A stretch of DNA of 64,000 bases from assembly GCA_021234535.1 (NCBI GenBank), contig CM037833.1:24521918-24585917 (forward strand), read 5' to 3'. The notes below the pieces were generated by a model that was not told the origin of the DNA, made no database searches, and saw only the letters and a program-made list of their open reading frames with translations. The translations under genes were made by a program, and so were the position numbers. The stretch is from Stichopus chloronotus. Taxonomy: Eukaryota > Echinodermata > Holothuroidea > Aspidochirotida > Stichopodidae. Shown here piece after piece: positions 22,159-35,128 of this stretch. The first letter of the stretch is position 1; every line of letters starts with the position of its first letter.

Positions 22159-25100
22159 ATGTATTCTCACAAATTTGTAAGTAATACAAGTTGATTTTTT
22201 TTCCCTTTTTGCTAAAGCTCATCTCACTATTTGAAGGTCACGTAAATCAGTTTAATGTTCGCATACCAAGCACATCAGTCCACACAATTCCTACGTGTAA
22301 TACATTCATTTATTTCAGATGAATACAATCTATTAACAGTGCATATTTTGCACAATTTTAAATGGAAGAAATAGCGGAAGTCGGTGTGTCAGTGTGAGTG
22401 TTTGGAACAACTAAATGCAAAAATATCAGGCAGAACCGACAAGTAATTTGGGAAAAGAAAAATTTGAAATAATTGCATAGGACAGTTGACAACAACACTG
22501 TGTGGGAGGAACACTGATTTTGTACACATTTTCTTTAATAATGATAATAGGGCAATACAGTTTAATGATTTTGTGGAAACAGATAATTTTCCTTTTACGA
22601 GGTACATTGGATTAATTTGGGCAATCCCATCTTTGTGGAAACAAAACTTCCATGATACAAACTATTTATACAATTGTAATGAGGATTTTTTTTTCAATAG
22701 ATTGCTTGGTCTAAAGAATATTTGAGCACAGGGCAATATATATAGTTCAGAACTTTTCCACCCCCACTAACACCTTTACAAGAATGGAGTTTTAAATGCA
22801 ACAAAGACAAATAGTCAAATATATTTTCTAATGACTGGTTCCCTGTTGCAGATGTCAAGTTACAGAATTTTCAATTTCGTTGTTCTTACATAGAATTTTA
22901 GGGACCAATAGTCGGCTACATCTTAGGAATCCACCGAGAGTCAGTTACGTTATATTTTTTTATTCCTGATAAGACAAACATTTTTGGGGGGAACTTTCAT
23001 ATTGTTTCACTTTTTGTCAGATGTTAAGACAATGTTCATTGGCTGATATTTTGTTTTTTTCGAAGGACGGTTTTTTTTTAGTTCAATCAGTTGCTTAAAT
23101 GTCCGTTTTACTTCTTGATTCATCATTCGATTTTCCTTCCATTTTTAGTGAATATAATTTCACAAAATAAATACCAAGTATCTTTGTGTGTGAACAAAAA
23201 TTTAAATTTTCTCTGGAGGTAGAAAAAGATATTGCAATAAAAACGCAAGTAAAAGATACTTTACGTATGATGAATTGATTGATACTTTCACAATATGCAA
23301 TTGTAATTACGTGATATATATGACTTAAATTTTCTGCGGTATTCCGTTAATTTCTAATTGTAATTTGTCTAATTATTATTATGTATAATTTTATATCTGT
23401 TATTAAAGTAACATGTTATGATTTAAATTAATGATACATTTCATGAAAAATAAAATGGATCACACAAAAGTAATAAGAAGGGTGGCAAAATTACCTTTGA
23501 CTGAGGAAAGGATTCTCCTTCAGATAATTGTTTTTTTTTCAAGTGTGAAAAAAAAGTCTCTTTGCACTTACGTAAGTACGTAAATACCTAATGAGTAACG
23601 CATAGAATCTGACTGCAAGTATAGAAAATACAGCTGCATGGAATACTCTGGTTAAATCACTCCGTGAGCAGGTAATGAATTATTGAGATGGGCTTAATGC
23701 AATTCACTTGAAAGTTCCACTATTTTATTCAGGTTTGTTTCAGATCTTCCGCTTTTTTTTCGTTTCGTATCACAGGTCATTTTGCTTTTGGTTGCTGTTC
23801 TCATGGCAATGATGACAAAAATAGGTGAGTCTCGTTACTTGGTATTAACAAATTTTAAACTGCACATACACTCTCTTGTAAGTTGGGAAGCAAGATTTAT
23901 TTTGCATTTGTTCAGAATCTGCAAAACAGTCATGTAATTCAACCTTCCAAAAGACAGGGGAGACTTCACCCACTTTTACAGAGCACAGGCATCAATAGGA
24001 TCAATTAAGTTCTTAGCAAAAAATTTTACATTGTTTGGAGATTCTTTTTAATGGAAAAGCCAAATTCACATGGGAATACTATTAATTGTAGGAGTGATCA
24101 AGTTAAAATGGGAAAAGAAGATGGAAAAAGATGACCACAAAGGAGATGAAGTAAAACAATGTGATACAGAGGGATGTTAAAACAAAGATCATATGCAGGA
24201 CATCGTTACCAACTGAACCGATGTTTAAAGTGCCAGCAATACCCCATTGTAGCAACTGTTCATTAATGTCACATTCCTAATCCCAAAGTCAACTACTTTG
24301 CATTATATATTAATTGCGATGGAATTTAAAACACTTACATATTTCTGGGACCGAATAGGGCGTTCTAAAATTTTAAATTCAAGTTAAAGACATCATATTG
24401 TCTACATTATTTGTCCATTTTCTTAATGAATAAGTAGCACATTAAAGTACAAAGTAACAAACTGACGTTAATCGAAAAGTTTGTGCATCGAGATTGTTTG
24501 GAGAACAGAAGCCGTTAAGACACTTTAACAACAACAACAACAACAACGAGTGAAGATGCAAAGACAACCTCACCACTGGCTGGCGTAAAAAGGTTGGATA
24601 ACGTAAGCAAATATATTTTGTCGTAAAGGACATTTTCAGAGAGACATTGGAAAAGTCAAATAGTTTAGTGTGTGAATACCCAAGTAATTGTAAGTGAGAG
24701 GAAATTGATCTACGGAGTTGGGGGGGGGGGCTGTTTCCGCTCAAGAGCATCGAGATGTTTAATTCCAATGAAATACGAAAGTTGGCCATGTGTTGTGTTT
24801 GTCTTTCATAGTTTTTTTTAGGCTCCTATTCCCTCCTAAGACATTTCACGTGATTGGTTCTCAGGCCTTATGGTCAAAGGAGGAAAGACAGTTTACATAC
24901 ATTTTACATAATTTTGCTCTTTCTCCCTTCAGCTCTAATAAGTCAAAAGTGAAAAAATTACAAATTCATGTCTAAAAGGTTAGCATGTCTTTTAATCGCA
25001 CCATCCAGACATTTTGAGTAAGTAAATAGGTTTCAGGTTTGTTATTTTTTAAAGAAACGACAAAACGTGAAAATTACCAAAATGTTGTGGTTGACATTTT

Positions 25101-26230
25101 TCCCTCAACCTAAGCGCATTCCTCTTTGAGCAATCCAATTGGAAGTTTACCAGTAGAGAATATTCAGTAGGGCGAAACCAATGAACGCTATCTGCGTTAA
25201 GGAGGTGAACGCTTGTTCTTACTTTGTATTTATTGCTGAGATACTAGAAATTCCGAGCTTCAACTTGAGTGTTGTGTTTTGAAGCTTCAGTGATGCATGA
25301 AAACTGTACCTTGTCATATTCATTACAAAGTTACGATCTACTTGTAATAAGAATCCCAAAATGTTTGAACAAGAATAATAGTTTTATTGTTGTTATGCCA
25401 GTATGAGGGTTTTTTCAGAGCTTTTACTGACTATTTGTTTCGTGAATGACGTTTCCCGTATTGAAGACCCAGGTTTATTCATTTAAAAATTAATAAAAGA
25501 CTCGAGATGTTTTGGCCATGTTTTGTAGAGAGATAATACATTACCACTTATCAATTTAAATTAGATTTTCATTCTTGTTTTCATAGTTCAATGCAGTGAA
25601 ACCGAGGAGGAGAGATATCGTAAGTATCCGCTGTGAAGTAAAGTGAAGATAAGTGCACCATCAAATGTACAGAATTTCGATTTGGAGGAATCAGATCAAG
25701 GACCCGCTTACCTACGAGATAACATTGTGCTTCAATGTAGTGAAGGGCAGTAGACTAAGTGTAGAGGCAGAGTGTATCCAACACACTTGGATACTATGGC
25801 ATATTATTTTTTAACTATTCGTAAACTACCGTGTGAACATCCATTTCAGTGTCTACGTGGTCACGCTTAAGCTCTGAAAAAATATCTGATATCTCACCAA
25901 TTGCTGCAGGTGAAAAAAGAATACTAACAACAGCCGATCCGAATAAATAGTAGTAAAACCACAAATATATGTAGTCATGATTTATTTCTGTACCGCCGGT
26001 ATATCTCAGAACACTGACAAGTACTGTACGTACAAAACAAAAGACAAAAAAATATATATATATTTGAGTCAAAGCGGTTTTGCTAAGTGTAAGTTTCATA
26101 TCATTCTCTGTGGAATTAAACTTTTAATGAGGTAAATAACATTTTTGCTATAGAGATGAATAAATTTTTCGTTTTGGTTTCAGTTCCACCCTGTATTTTT
26201 ACTGGAACTTGTGGTGAAGGCAAAAAGTAG
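22159..26230 (+). CDS. Copy 3: small secreted cysteine-containing peptide, short form
   Basis: Complete gene model, 48 residues. Coding exons: 22159-22176, 23776-23824, 25587-25619, 26184-26233 with TAG at 26228-26230; intron phases 0, 1, 1. The start sits in CACCATG and codes for MYSHKF, then exon 2 supplies the hydrophobic core ([13 protein letters not shown]). Signal cleavage is expected near the exon 2/3 junction. Exon 3 (QCSETEEERY) has one cysteine; exon 4 has CIFTGTC and ends GEGKK, a possible amidation signal. Compared with copies 4 to 6, exon 3 is exactly 36 nt shorter and lacks three cysteines, so the mature peptide has an odd number (three). Family unrecognised. Intron 1 holds a LINE tail. 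Splice sites and paralogy make the model strong. Confidence 0.8.
22490..23270 (+). mobile_element. Decayed LINE ORF2 3' fragment in copy 3 intron 1
   Basis: Translations in shifting frames resemble the C-terminal part of the LINE in copy 1. NDFVETDNFPFTRYIG parallels the region near 5790, VKLQNFQFRCSYIEF parallels the [13 protein letters not shown] region, and KFKFSLEVEKDIAIK followed by KDTL parallels [15 protein letters not shown] and its downstream KTLL. Same element class, much older, full of stops. The limits are approximate. Confidence 0.55.
24527..24547 (+). repeat. (AAC)7 microsatellite in copy 3 intron 2
   Basis: Seven AAC units at the place where copy 1 has 26. Confidence 0.95.
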
Positions 26231-26804
26231 TGGGTAAGTAATACAGAAAAGCTCAAGTGTATGAAGGTGTATCATGTATGAATGAGGTAGATTACATGTA
26301 GAAATATGCTTGGTCCATTGTAGTCAGACTTCTTCATCAGTAGATTTGTACACGATAAATATACAGTCATTCTTTTAACTAAAGATAGATTGACTTTTAT
26401 GACGGGTTAATCTCCCAAATGTTGAACACTGGCCTTATGTTTTCTTACATTACATTTCTTTTCGTTTTTTCTGTTTCTAAAGAACATTATTGTCTATCAC
26501 TTCCGACAGCCATTTGTTTTTTGTTTTGTTTTTTTTTACAAGAAACTCGATATGTTATATCATTGTACTGATAGAGCTCTGTAGTAAATAGATATCATTA
26601 TAAAATATTCCAACGCTAGTTTGTACAATGTGTTTGTATTTCGGTTTCAACTTTCAGCTCAAAGTTCATTGTAAAAAATCTATTCAAAAAGGATCCTGGA
26701 ATTTGTCTTGGAATTACTTAATCTATTTACTATTATTTTAAAATATTTCCTTTCTTTTCTCTTGTTTTCTCCTCTGTCTCCATATCCCACTCTCTCTCTC
26801 CTAG

Positions 26805-26940
26805 CTCAATCCGAGTCTCAGTGACGAGTAAACCAGCACGCTTTAGTGGTGGAATGAATTCTTGGGAAAAGGTGACTGGTGCTTTGAGTAATATGCCTTA
26901 AGATTGAAGAAAACATATCAGAAAATATATATTGTGTTTT
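26805..26940 (+). other. Copy 3 exon 5, 3' untranslated
   Basis: Acceptor CTCTCCTAG, then the conserved 3'UTR block, nearly identical to copy 1. The 3' end is approximate. Confidence 0.6.
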
Positions 26941-27599
26941 GTTTTATTTCTTGTTCTTAAATTTAGCGGTCAGATCTCTCTGAACCACGTACAAAGATTA
27001 ACAGTAACTAACAAACATGGATAAGGAAACAGATCAATGACGATACCCCGTCATGAAGACAAAAGAGTTGAAAACAAAAGGAAGACTTTGACACTAATCT
27101 AAAATTGTCGTAGCTGTTGCATTATTGCAATCCAAATTATTAGCTTGTAATAGCTATCAGCTCAGTATCTCACTGTAATTTCATTTTATCATTTTACAAA
27201 GATGAATAGCCCTTTCTTCTTTTATTATTCAAATTAAAGTCCCTGTCACATGGAGAGTACACAATGAATACGTTGAAGATCATGCCATTTAACGGACACC
27301 AAAATACGTTTATTTAAATGTCACCTTCGAAATTATTTATAATCCATAGACAATATTACACCAACAAGTATCTTGAGTCTTTGGGTCCACCAGAATACAA
27401 CATGTCCCATCAGTCAGAATCCAAACAGTTCACTACTCACCTCTTCCAAACACTCATTTCTCTTAATTGCAAAATCAACCCTCCTTATTTGCACCGTAAA
27501 ACACAACCCTCCCCCTCTAGACGAGAATTATAAGGTTAAGTACCTCACACCGACCTTCAGCCATTATTCTTCAACGTCTAGTCTAATCTTAGAAGAGGT

Positions 27600-29600
27600 G
27601 AGAGTGCAAGGTCCTCATACCGACCTTTAGCCTCTCCTATCTAATATAACCTATCAATTCATATCTCCACTTTTACCAAAAAAAAAAATCTATAGAGTAC
27701 AGGATCCTGTATTGACCCTTGTCACACTTATTTTCTCAAATCCAGCGCGTAGCTGATTCAACTTTTCAGACTCAAAATACTATTTTCACAGCATGCACGA
27801 CTCAAGATTCCTTTATTGCATTTACAAAAAAAAAAGCCTCCAAATTCGGTTCAGAAAAGGTGAAAGCCATGAACAATAGTACCGTAAAGTTTTACACCAA
27901 GTGTGGGTTAGAATCCACACCCTAACCCTCAATATAGACAAACTATTTTTACACATATGACTGTCACCATTCACAACATACAGTCAAACATATAACTCAA
28001 GACTGAATTCGTTGGTTTCATTTAAACATTTATGACTGCTCGCAATTCATATTCAATAATATTCAGTGGTCTAAGCCATCACGACAAGTTTACCGTACAT
28101 TCTCTCATGTTGAGAAGTAATGACGTCACTGGAGTTCTTGAGTCCATTATCCCAATGTGATGCTGACACTCTATAGAAGGGACTGCATACCCTAGCGACG
28201 GTTTTTTTACCACCATCTCAGCAAAACTAATGCAGGAGTTGGCTGCACCCGGAAAGCCTGATGTGGTGCGATAGTGTGCGTCCTGTCGAATTCTGGAGAC
28301 AGGCTTCAGTCCCCGACTAGCGTGCCATCTATAATTTAAACCAATGCCAAAACGCAAACGCAAACATAGTTCAAAAACCTAATATTATAAAATCGTATCA
28401 AGTTTAATAGTACCTGACTAGCACTTAATTCATATTGCAAAGTCAAGAATGAACTACCAGTAGGACTAACTGTCCATACATGTAACCACATTATGCAAAT
28501 AGGCTTTAGCTTCGATGGCATACAAGTCATTTCACATATCCAAGGAGAAGCGCAAAAAAATTTTAATGTATTTTCTTTGGGATATATACGTCAATGTTAC
28601 ATTCAGCAATGTCACATAAAAGTGTGACCTTTTAGAACGTCCTTTTAACTATCCGGTTGGTACCATTTTAGGTAATAAGCTATGACAAATCTGAAAAAAA
28701 CGTTCACATAAAAAGGAATCTGCAGTCTTTCTTTATTTCCAATCAAAAGTCATTAACATGCCATTCAGTTCAATTTCCAAATATACATGTTTAACGTCTA
28801 CAAAGACTCTGGTCATGGCACCTAAAATTCACTACACAGTTTTTTTGTTTTTTTTTGCAATGGAGTCATAATTCTGAAGTGTGACAGTGGCTATCGCAGG
28901 TTGTCAGAAAAATGCTCGAAAGAAAATCAATATCGTGACAATGATCGCCCTAACTTTATGAAACGATAATAATAATGATGTAATTAAATAAAAAAAAAAC
29001 AATCGAAGCATGAGTAGTCTTGCTGATCCATAATTCCCCATGAAAGGTAATGCTTGTGCCCCATCCTTTGTGGTTTTTCAAATTCGCGCATACCGTGAAT
29101 TTCTGATATAAAAAATCATAGGTTGGAAAGTTGACCCGAGATTAACCAGAAAACATTAAGCTTTGATGACGTCACAAATTTTGAATTGCCTAGAAGGCAA
29201 AAAGGGATGTGATACGAACAATACACATTACTTTGCCTTCTACAAAATGACTTAATGAAGTGTGTAAATAACAAAGTAACAAATGTTAATATTGTCACTC
29301 ACCAGTAGCGACAGTATCACCCAGACTCCTTTTCACGAAAGGGGCAAAATAACACGATGATTATATTCCACCCATGCAAACGCTGCTACGAAAACTAATC
29401 AGTATAACGTTTTAGGGGTATTTGGTTTTGAGAACGTTGCTGTGCGATATTTAAAATGGTACAGCCTATCTTCAAAGAAAAAAAAACATACTGGACAGTG
29501 GATATGCTTCGTATAGCCTTCACTGTTGCTTTGGAAAAAATGCAAGTCTTGTAAACTTGTTTCAAGTTTCTTCAATCAGGATTACACGTACCCCCCTCCT
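27600..29600. other. Intergenic DNA after unit 3, no gene seen
   Basis: A minus-strand open frame at 28079-28363 has no recognisable domain. The block from about 28850 to 29070 (GTCAGAAAAATGCTCGAAAG; GTCTTGCTGATCCATAATTCC) matches the unit 2 and unit 4 downstream flanks, so the array unit continues here. Confidence 0.5.
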
Positions 29601-29614
29601 ACCCTCGCAACTCA

Positions 29615-29805
29615 TTGGGACTCCGTTTGTGGCTGGTGTCCTAGTCGTAGTGTGTGAACTTTGACTGTCACTGAAAATCCATTTTCACTGGATTCCGAGT
29701 CGCAGTCAAAGTGAGGGTTTGGACAGTCACTAGGAATCCATTTGTGACTAGATTTCTTGTTGTAGAATTGTAGTCCTAGTGGCTTGACTACGACTAGGAA
29801 TCCAG
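29615..29805 (+). repeat. Minisatellite, about 60-bp unit, about 3.3 copies
   Basis: The anchor AGGAATCCATTT or a variant occurs near 29617, 29674, 29732 and 29795. Units also share GACTGTCAC or GACAGTCAC and CCTAGT segments, and adjacent pieces are partly self-complementary (CACTGAAAATCC and TTTTCACTGG). Confidence 0.7.
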
Positions 29806-29809
29806 ATGC

Positions 29810-31680
29810 GCAGTGAAAATCGTTAAGGTGGGGTATTACTTGCGTCACACCTACTCTAATTTAGCCCAAGACCAAGGCTTACAGTAGCCTCGGCTTGGCC
29901 AGACTGATGTTGTTAGTTAGCTTGCACACTACGTAGTATGTAACTTAACTCGCACTGTGCCTATTCGTTTACGAAGACTAAAACCATTGTGATGTAAATG
30001 TGATTATCTGATATTAGTTAAAGCGGATATCAAGGTTTGACTGTGAAAATTCACCTTTAGTTGATTTTTCAGATCTCCTTACTCTGTTACAGTTTGGGTA
30101 AATTAACAGAAGCTGAAGGATGAACAAAAACTGAAAGTAAAATTGCAAGACCAGGATAACAACCCTTAATATTTATACTTAGTATTATTTTCTTTATCAC
30201 ATTTGACGATTATGGCTTGATTACACATTTAAAAAAAAAAGAAAAGATTTTTCAAATTGGATACCAGCAATTATAACAAACAAACTGCTAGTCTTTGGAT
30301 AATGATTTCATTGGAGAAAATTAATATATTTGGGGATTTTGCTTTATCATCTGACGAATATGTGTAATAAATAACTTAAAAAGATATCCTTGTCAACAAT
30401 TTCTATAACTTGTTTTCACACTTGCTTAGAAGAAACAGTTCGTAGAAACGACTAGGCTGTAATTTTGACAAAATGTTAAGAGTGCCTTAAACTGGAACAG
30501 TAAAAATGAACGACAAGTAAACAGCAATGAAAGTATTTACGTAACCTGACTCATAACAGCATTGAAGTTAAAACTCACACATGCTGACGCACAGTGTCAG
30601 ACAAAGCCATTTGTTTTGATCAATGGAAATAAATACAAACCTACTAGAAAAAAAAAATATTGGACTGATTGTGATTAATTTATACATTAGGTTAATATCG
30701 TGTGATAATACAATGATTCCATTACCCTAGGGTAGGCAAATAATTATTGAGAAAATATAACATCAAATGTCTTAATTCTCTTAAACTGCATTTCATAAAC
30801 TTGCAGAGATTTTAGTTGTTATTCTCATAGGTACAATTGTGAAACTGAGAAGCGAAGATTTACTAACTTATTTAACGGCTTTGATTCATCTGGACCACCC
30901 GTTACCATTTCCATACAGACTAACCCGGAGTATCTACTGTGTAGGGCATTTGGCTTTAACAAAGTTTAGATCGGTAACATTTCAACCCATGAACTTTCTT
31001 CCACTTTAAACTGTCATACTGTATTTGTCGTTTCTGATTAACTGAAAAGTGTAAGCTGTTGCTTTTAAATTATATTCTTCCTTTACAGTAAACAGCGACA
31101 ACGAAACTTCATGGAAAACATGACTTAGCCTTAAAAGAAAACTTTAATTCGTTGCTGGAAGTATTGTCTAGTAAGTAGAAATCAAAGTCATTGGCACTTC
31201 ACATGACCAGTTTGACCCAGTGTGACTTTATTGGTTGTCAATCTTGTCATTTCAGTGTGAAAAGTGCTCAATTAAGAAGCAGTCTGACACTTAAATTACA
31301 TAAAATGAACTCTAAAGATCAACCACAAACAACTAATATGGGAGTAGTTCCATAATTCAAATGGTCTCATAAAAGCCACGACAGTACAAACCAACATGCG
31401 AACAACTACCAGTCTGCGCAGGGACTGCAACTTGAATAATACTCTTTGTAGACAAAGCTTTTCTTGTATAATCGACGATGATTATTTATTAAACGGATTA
31501 TCTGGGTTATTCCTTTAAAGGCAGGGAATCATCGCCAAAGACAACTTCAATTCTGCCAACCACTTACTTCGGGTCCTTAATACAGTCTGTTTAAAATTCT
31601 CCTATATCCGTAACCACAGAATCAAAGAATGTGCTCCTGCATATGTTGTGTTATATTTAACTTACTCTGCGCTTGCGTAA
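29810..31680. other. Intergenic DNA, 5' part of unit 4
   Basis: A block at 30318-30365 (GGGGATTTTGC then ATCTGACGAATATG) recurs before copies 5 and 6. The part from about 30600 to 31235 is shared with unit 6 but missing from unit 5. There is no coding exon. Confidence 0.5.
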
Positions 31681-31682
31681 CT

Positions 31683-31837
31683 CAAATTTGCTGTCAATCA
31701 AAGAGCAGAACCAATTGAGAATGTTGATTTCTCACAGCTAAAAAAAAGTAGCCTGGGGTGGAATGAGTGACTGGCCTTAAGTGCTGTTTTGCAATCAATT
31801 AAAATGCGCAGACTTGCTTACTTAAACCTACATAAAG
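31683..31837 (+). promoter_or_regulatory. Copy 4 promoter region
   Basis: The conserved elements in order are TCAAATTTGCTGTCAATCAA (from 31683) continuing into AAG, which contains ATCAAAG (a TCF/LEF-like consensus); CCAATTGAG at 31711; GCAATCAATTAAAATG then GCAGAC to 31813; and a weak TATA-like CATAAAG at 31831-31837, 98 bases before the ATG. The same order holds in copies 5 and 6. Factor names are only consensus resemblance. Confidence 0.6.
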
Positions 31838-31934
31838 ATTGGAAGCAGATGCTGAAAACATTTTATTCCAGCTGTCTCAACAAGTACAGTCAGCTAAATT
31901 AATCAGACTATCAAACTGTTATAGATCTGTCACC

Positions 31935-34900
31935 ATGTATCTTCAGAAAGCGGCAAGTACTTTTAAGTTGATTTTTCTTTGTTCACGTTTACAAGTATTG
32001 GAACATGATGTAAATCAGTCAGTAGTTCTCGTACCAAATGCATCAGTCAACAGAAGTCACTGTGTGGCATTCATACATCCGTTTATTTATTTCAAAAGAC
32101 TCACTATTATTAGAACATATTTTGTCTATTTTGGATTGTAAGAATTGTAGCCCTGTTACTGTAATTTATTGAAATAACTTAGATTCAATCAAGACGTCAA
32201 GATATAGGTAATACATTCGTGACGGCTTTCTTGTAGATTAAATTTTAAAGACCAGAACCGAAAATATCACAAAAATAAAGTGTTAAGGAAATTTTCCATT
32301 CCTAACATTGTGTCTTTTATCTTCGCCTTTTGTGAGATATTTTGAATGAAGTACGCTGAATAGTGTATACTATCAAAAGCACGTCGGTAATAACAACAGT
32401 GGTAAAAGTACCCTTTTGTTGGTGCTTAATAAGTTAATAGCTCAAAGATTGTCTTAAAAATCAATCAGAATTAAACTGCTAACTACATATTCATTTTAAA
32501 ACTTAAATCTTTGAAACACAATTCTCATGCCATTATCTGCATTTGTTTATACAGATATATACAGTATACAGATATATAAGAGTCATAGCAAAGAGTCCAC
32601 TGACCAATTTACTATGTAATTCACGCATAATCTAACAGGAAGAGAAAAGCAATTCATTTGAAGATTCCACCGTTTCAGTCTTTTTTTTCAGTACTTAATT
32701 CCGTTTCTTTTGTCTTTCGTTCCACAGGTAACCTTGCTTTTGGTCGTTGTTTTCATGGCAATGATGCCGACAATAGGTGAGTCTCATTACACTAGTCTCG
32801 TCACACTACCCATTACACTCAATACACGTATCAGTAAAGTTATAAATTGCATATATAGGTCTATATTATGTTTTAACTTCAAAAGGATTGTGTATCTTAC
32901 TAATCTGCAAAACAATCAAGTTTGTCGCTTGTAACAGAAGATAGGAAAGATTTCAAATACTCCTACAAAGTGTTGAAGGGGCATCAATGGGATCTAGTAA
33001 CTTTTTGGCAGATTATTTCATAGTTTTTGAGGAAAAGTTTCTAACTGAGAAAAAATAAATAAATTTGCATATCTGTACATATTTGAACAACGTCCTGTCC
33101 TGAATCTCAAGTTAAAATATTTTTAATTGTAATCATATCATAACTTAATACTATTTTTTTTTATTTATTCCGTGGTTTCAATGGCAATTAAAAGCCCTTA
33201 CATATCAAGTCAACTCAATAGGGTGCTTTGAAGTTTCCAATCCTAGTTAAAAAGTAGTTCAGTAAAATTTAGTACATTACGAGACTACAGTTTCATCAAT
33301 ACCGCTAACAGAATTAAGGACAACATTGATGTCGGTTGACAAACTACATTCCGTATTCCAGTTAGGGAAAGGTGTAACACACATACTCATTTTCTTCAGA
33401 ACATCAACATGAATGACTATTAAAAAAAATAACGTTAATTTTTCTCCTTCCTTGGACACTCTCTGCTCGATGTGTTATTTGGCGGATCACATTCTATCAC
33501 AAGTCTGCTGATAAGAAGTAAGACTTAACCGGATTTGAAAGGAGAAAGTGCAAAAGTTATGAAATATGTACTTAACGACCACCTATCTTCTTTCAACGAT
33601 AATAGAATTTGAAGACAGGATTTGAAGGCAGTTGTGTCATGATGTATTGCTTAATAACTTTATTTTGTTTGTGTTGAAATTATTCTCTTTGCTTTTCATT
33701 TTTAATCCGCTAGCATCGTTTTCAGCATTAATTTAAGTGAAAGTCATGAAATTAATATTACATTTTCATGTACACTCATAGGCTCGGTCTAGTTCTTACA
33801 ATAAGACACTATAAATATTAAAATAAGAATGACTTTTTTGGACGGGGTTACCATACCAGTTTGGGTTGCTTTTAAAAGTAGTATTTGTCATATTCGTAAA
33901 GTGAATGTTGTATAAAGTCCATGAAGAACCTGTCGTGTTCAATGATAAATAAAGGAAAAAAAGGTCCAACTCAATCTTTTCCTTCCTTTCGTCCCTGGCA
34001 AACGCAATTACCTTAATGAATATTGACCAAAATAAACAGAGAAAAAAGATGTACGGAGGAACAGATCGAGCGTTATTGTAGAGGTCGATGTATATCTGTG
34101 GGAACTAAAGCGGTCTGTCTCATAGAACGGTCAGTAGGTCCAAAGAAATAATTAATTGTCAGTGATAAGTAAATTTAATCGGAAAATTTAGAACAGAGAG
34201 TAAATGGAATTCCTCAAATTGAGTGCAAAATGATGAGAGCTGCCCCAGCTGCTGAATGTTTCAATCATTTACGGGTAAAACTGATAGTTATATGCAACGG
34301 ATAAATTAAAACTAGTGTAATGATTCAATTACCATTTGTGAATGCCGCGTTAAGGAAAACAAACGATGAGACTGATCAATCTAAATCTAGTTTCCATTTT
34401 TGGTCCTTTATTTTTATAGTTTACTCGTGCAAATGTGGTGACCCAGGGTGCCCACCAGATGACTGCAGCGAAAACGAGAAGCGATTCTGTAAGTTTAGAC
34501 TGTCAAGAAATTAGTACTACAAGCAAAGTACTGTACGGAATATCGAATTTGGAAGAATTCTTTGTATCAGGGAATCACATACGGTCGTGCATTTTACAGA
34601 ACGTAACAAATTACAAGATTATTGAATTCCTGTAGACAAAACATTTTTGTTCATAAGAGATGTGAGAGTCAATTGTTTGACCAGCATTGACGTATCTCAA
34701 ACACGTTAGGTCTTGCGTACGCTGTTAATTCTTCGTGAAATACCGTTTGCCCATCTATTTTCAGTGTCTACATGGCTAAAATTCAAATGTAAAACATCCA
34801 TCCGATATCACATCACTTGCTGCAGAACTATTAACAACGGCTAGCCATTTCGGAGTAGTTAGTAGCTGGAAAGACTGTAAAACTGAGGATTTGGGGTTTT

Positions 34901-35128
34901 TTTTGTCTCAGATATATGACAAGTCTTGTATGTACAACGAAAAAAAAAATGAGTAGTTTCAAGCCGTATGCAAAATGGTTCATATCATTCACAGTGGAAA
35001 TTAAGGTAAAATTAAATGAACCACGTTTTTGCTGCTGTCAGTATGTCAATACAGATATTTTTTTTTTCTTTTGGGTTGCAGATGATTGTGCTATAACTGG
35101 AACATGTTTTGGAGCAGAGGGCCAATAG
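31935..35128 (+). CDS. Copy 4: small secreted six-cysteine peptide, long form
   Basis: Complete model, 60 residues. Coding exons: 31935-31952, 32728-32776, 34420-34488, 35082-35130 with TAG at 35126-35128. Intron 1 begins GCAAGT rather than GTAAGT, a GC-AG intron. Exon 1 codes for MYLQKA, exon 2 for the signal core (VTLLLVVVFMAMM). A cleavage site VYS|C (small residue at -1, Val at -3) would make the first cysteine the mature N-terminus. Exon 3 carries four cysteines as C-x-C-x4-C-x4-C (CKCGDPGC..DDC), then acidic residues and a KR dibasic pair before Phe. Exon 4 gives CAITGTC and a free tail. Exon 4 lacks one codon present in copies 5 and 6. The framework is not one I can place in a named family. 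Confidence 0.8.
31953..31954 (+). other. Non-canonical GC splice donor, copy 4 intron 1
   Basis: At the position where copies 3, 5 and 6 read GTAAGT, GTAAGT and GTGAGT, copy 4 reads GCAAGT. The remaining donor bases (AAGT) fit the strong context usual for GC-AG introns. The acceptor is TTCCACAG ending at 32727. Confidence 0.7.

Noticed and set aside
28079..28363. 94-codon minus-strand open frame between copies 3 and 4
   Set aside because: There are no domain features, no promoter or splice context and no second copy. It could belong to an unknown repeat but cannot be supported.
31839..32141. 100-codon frame through the copy 4 exon 1
   Set aside because: It reads through the GC splice donor into intron 1. 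Paralogues show that only the last part upstream of the donor, from the inner ATG, is coding.
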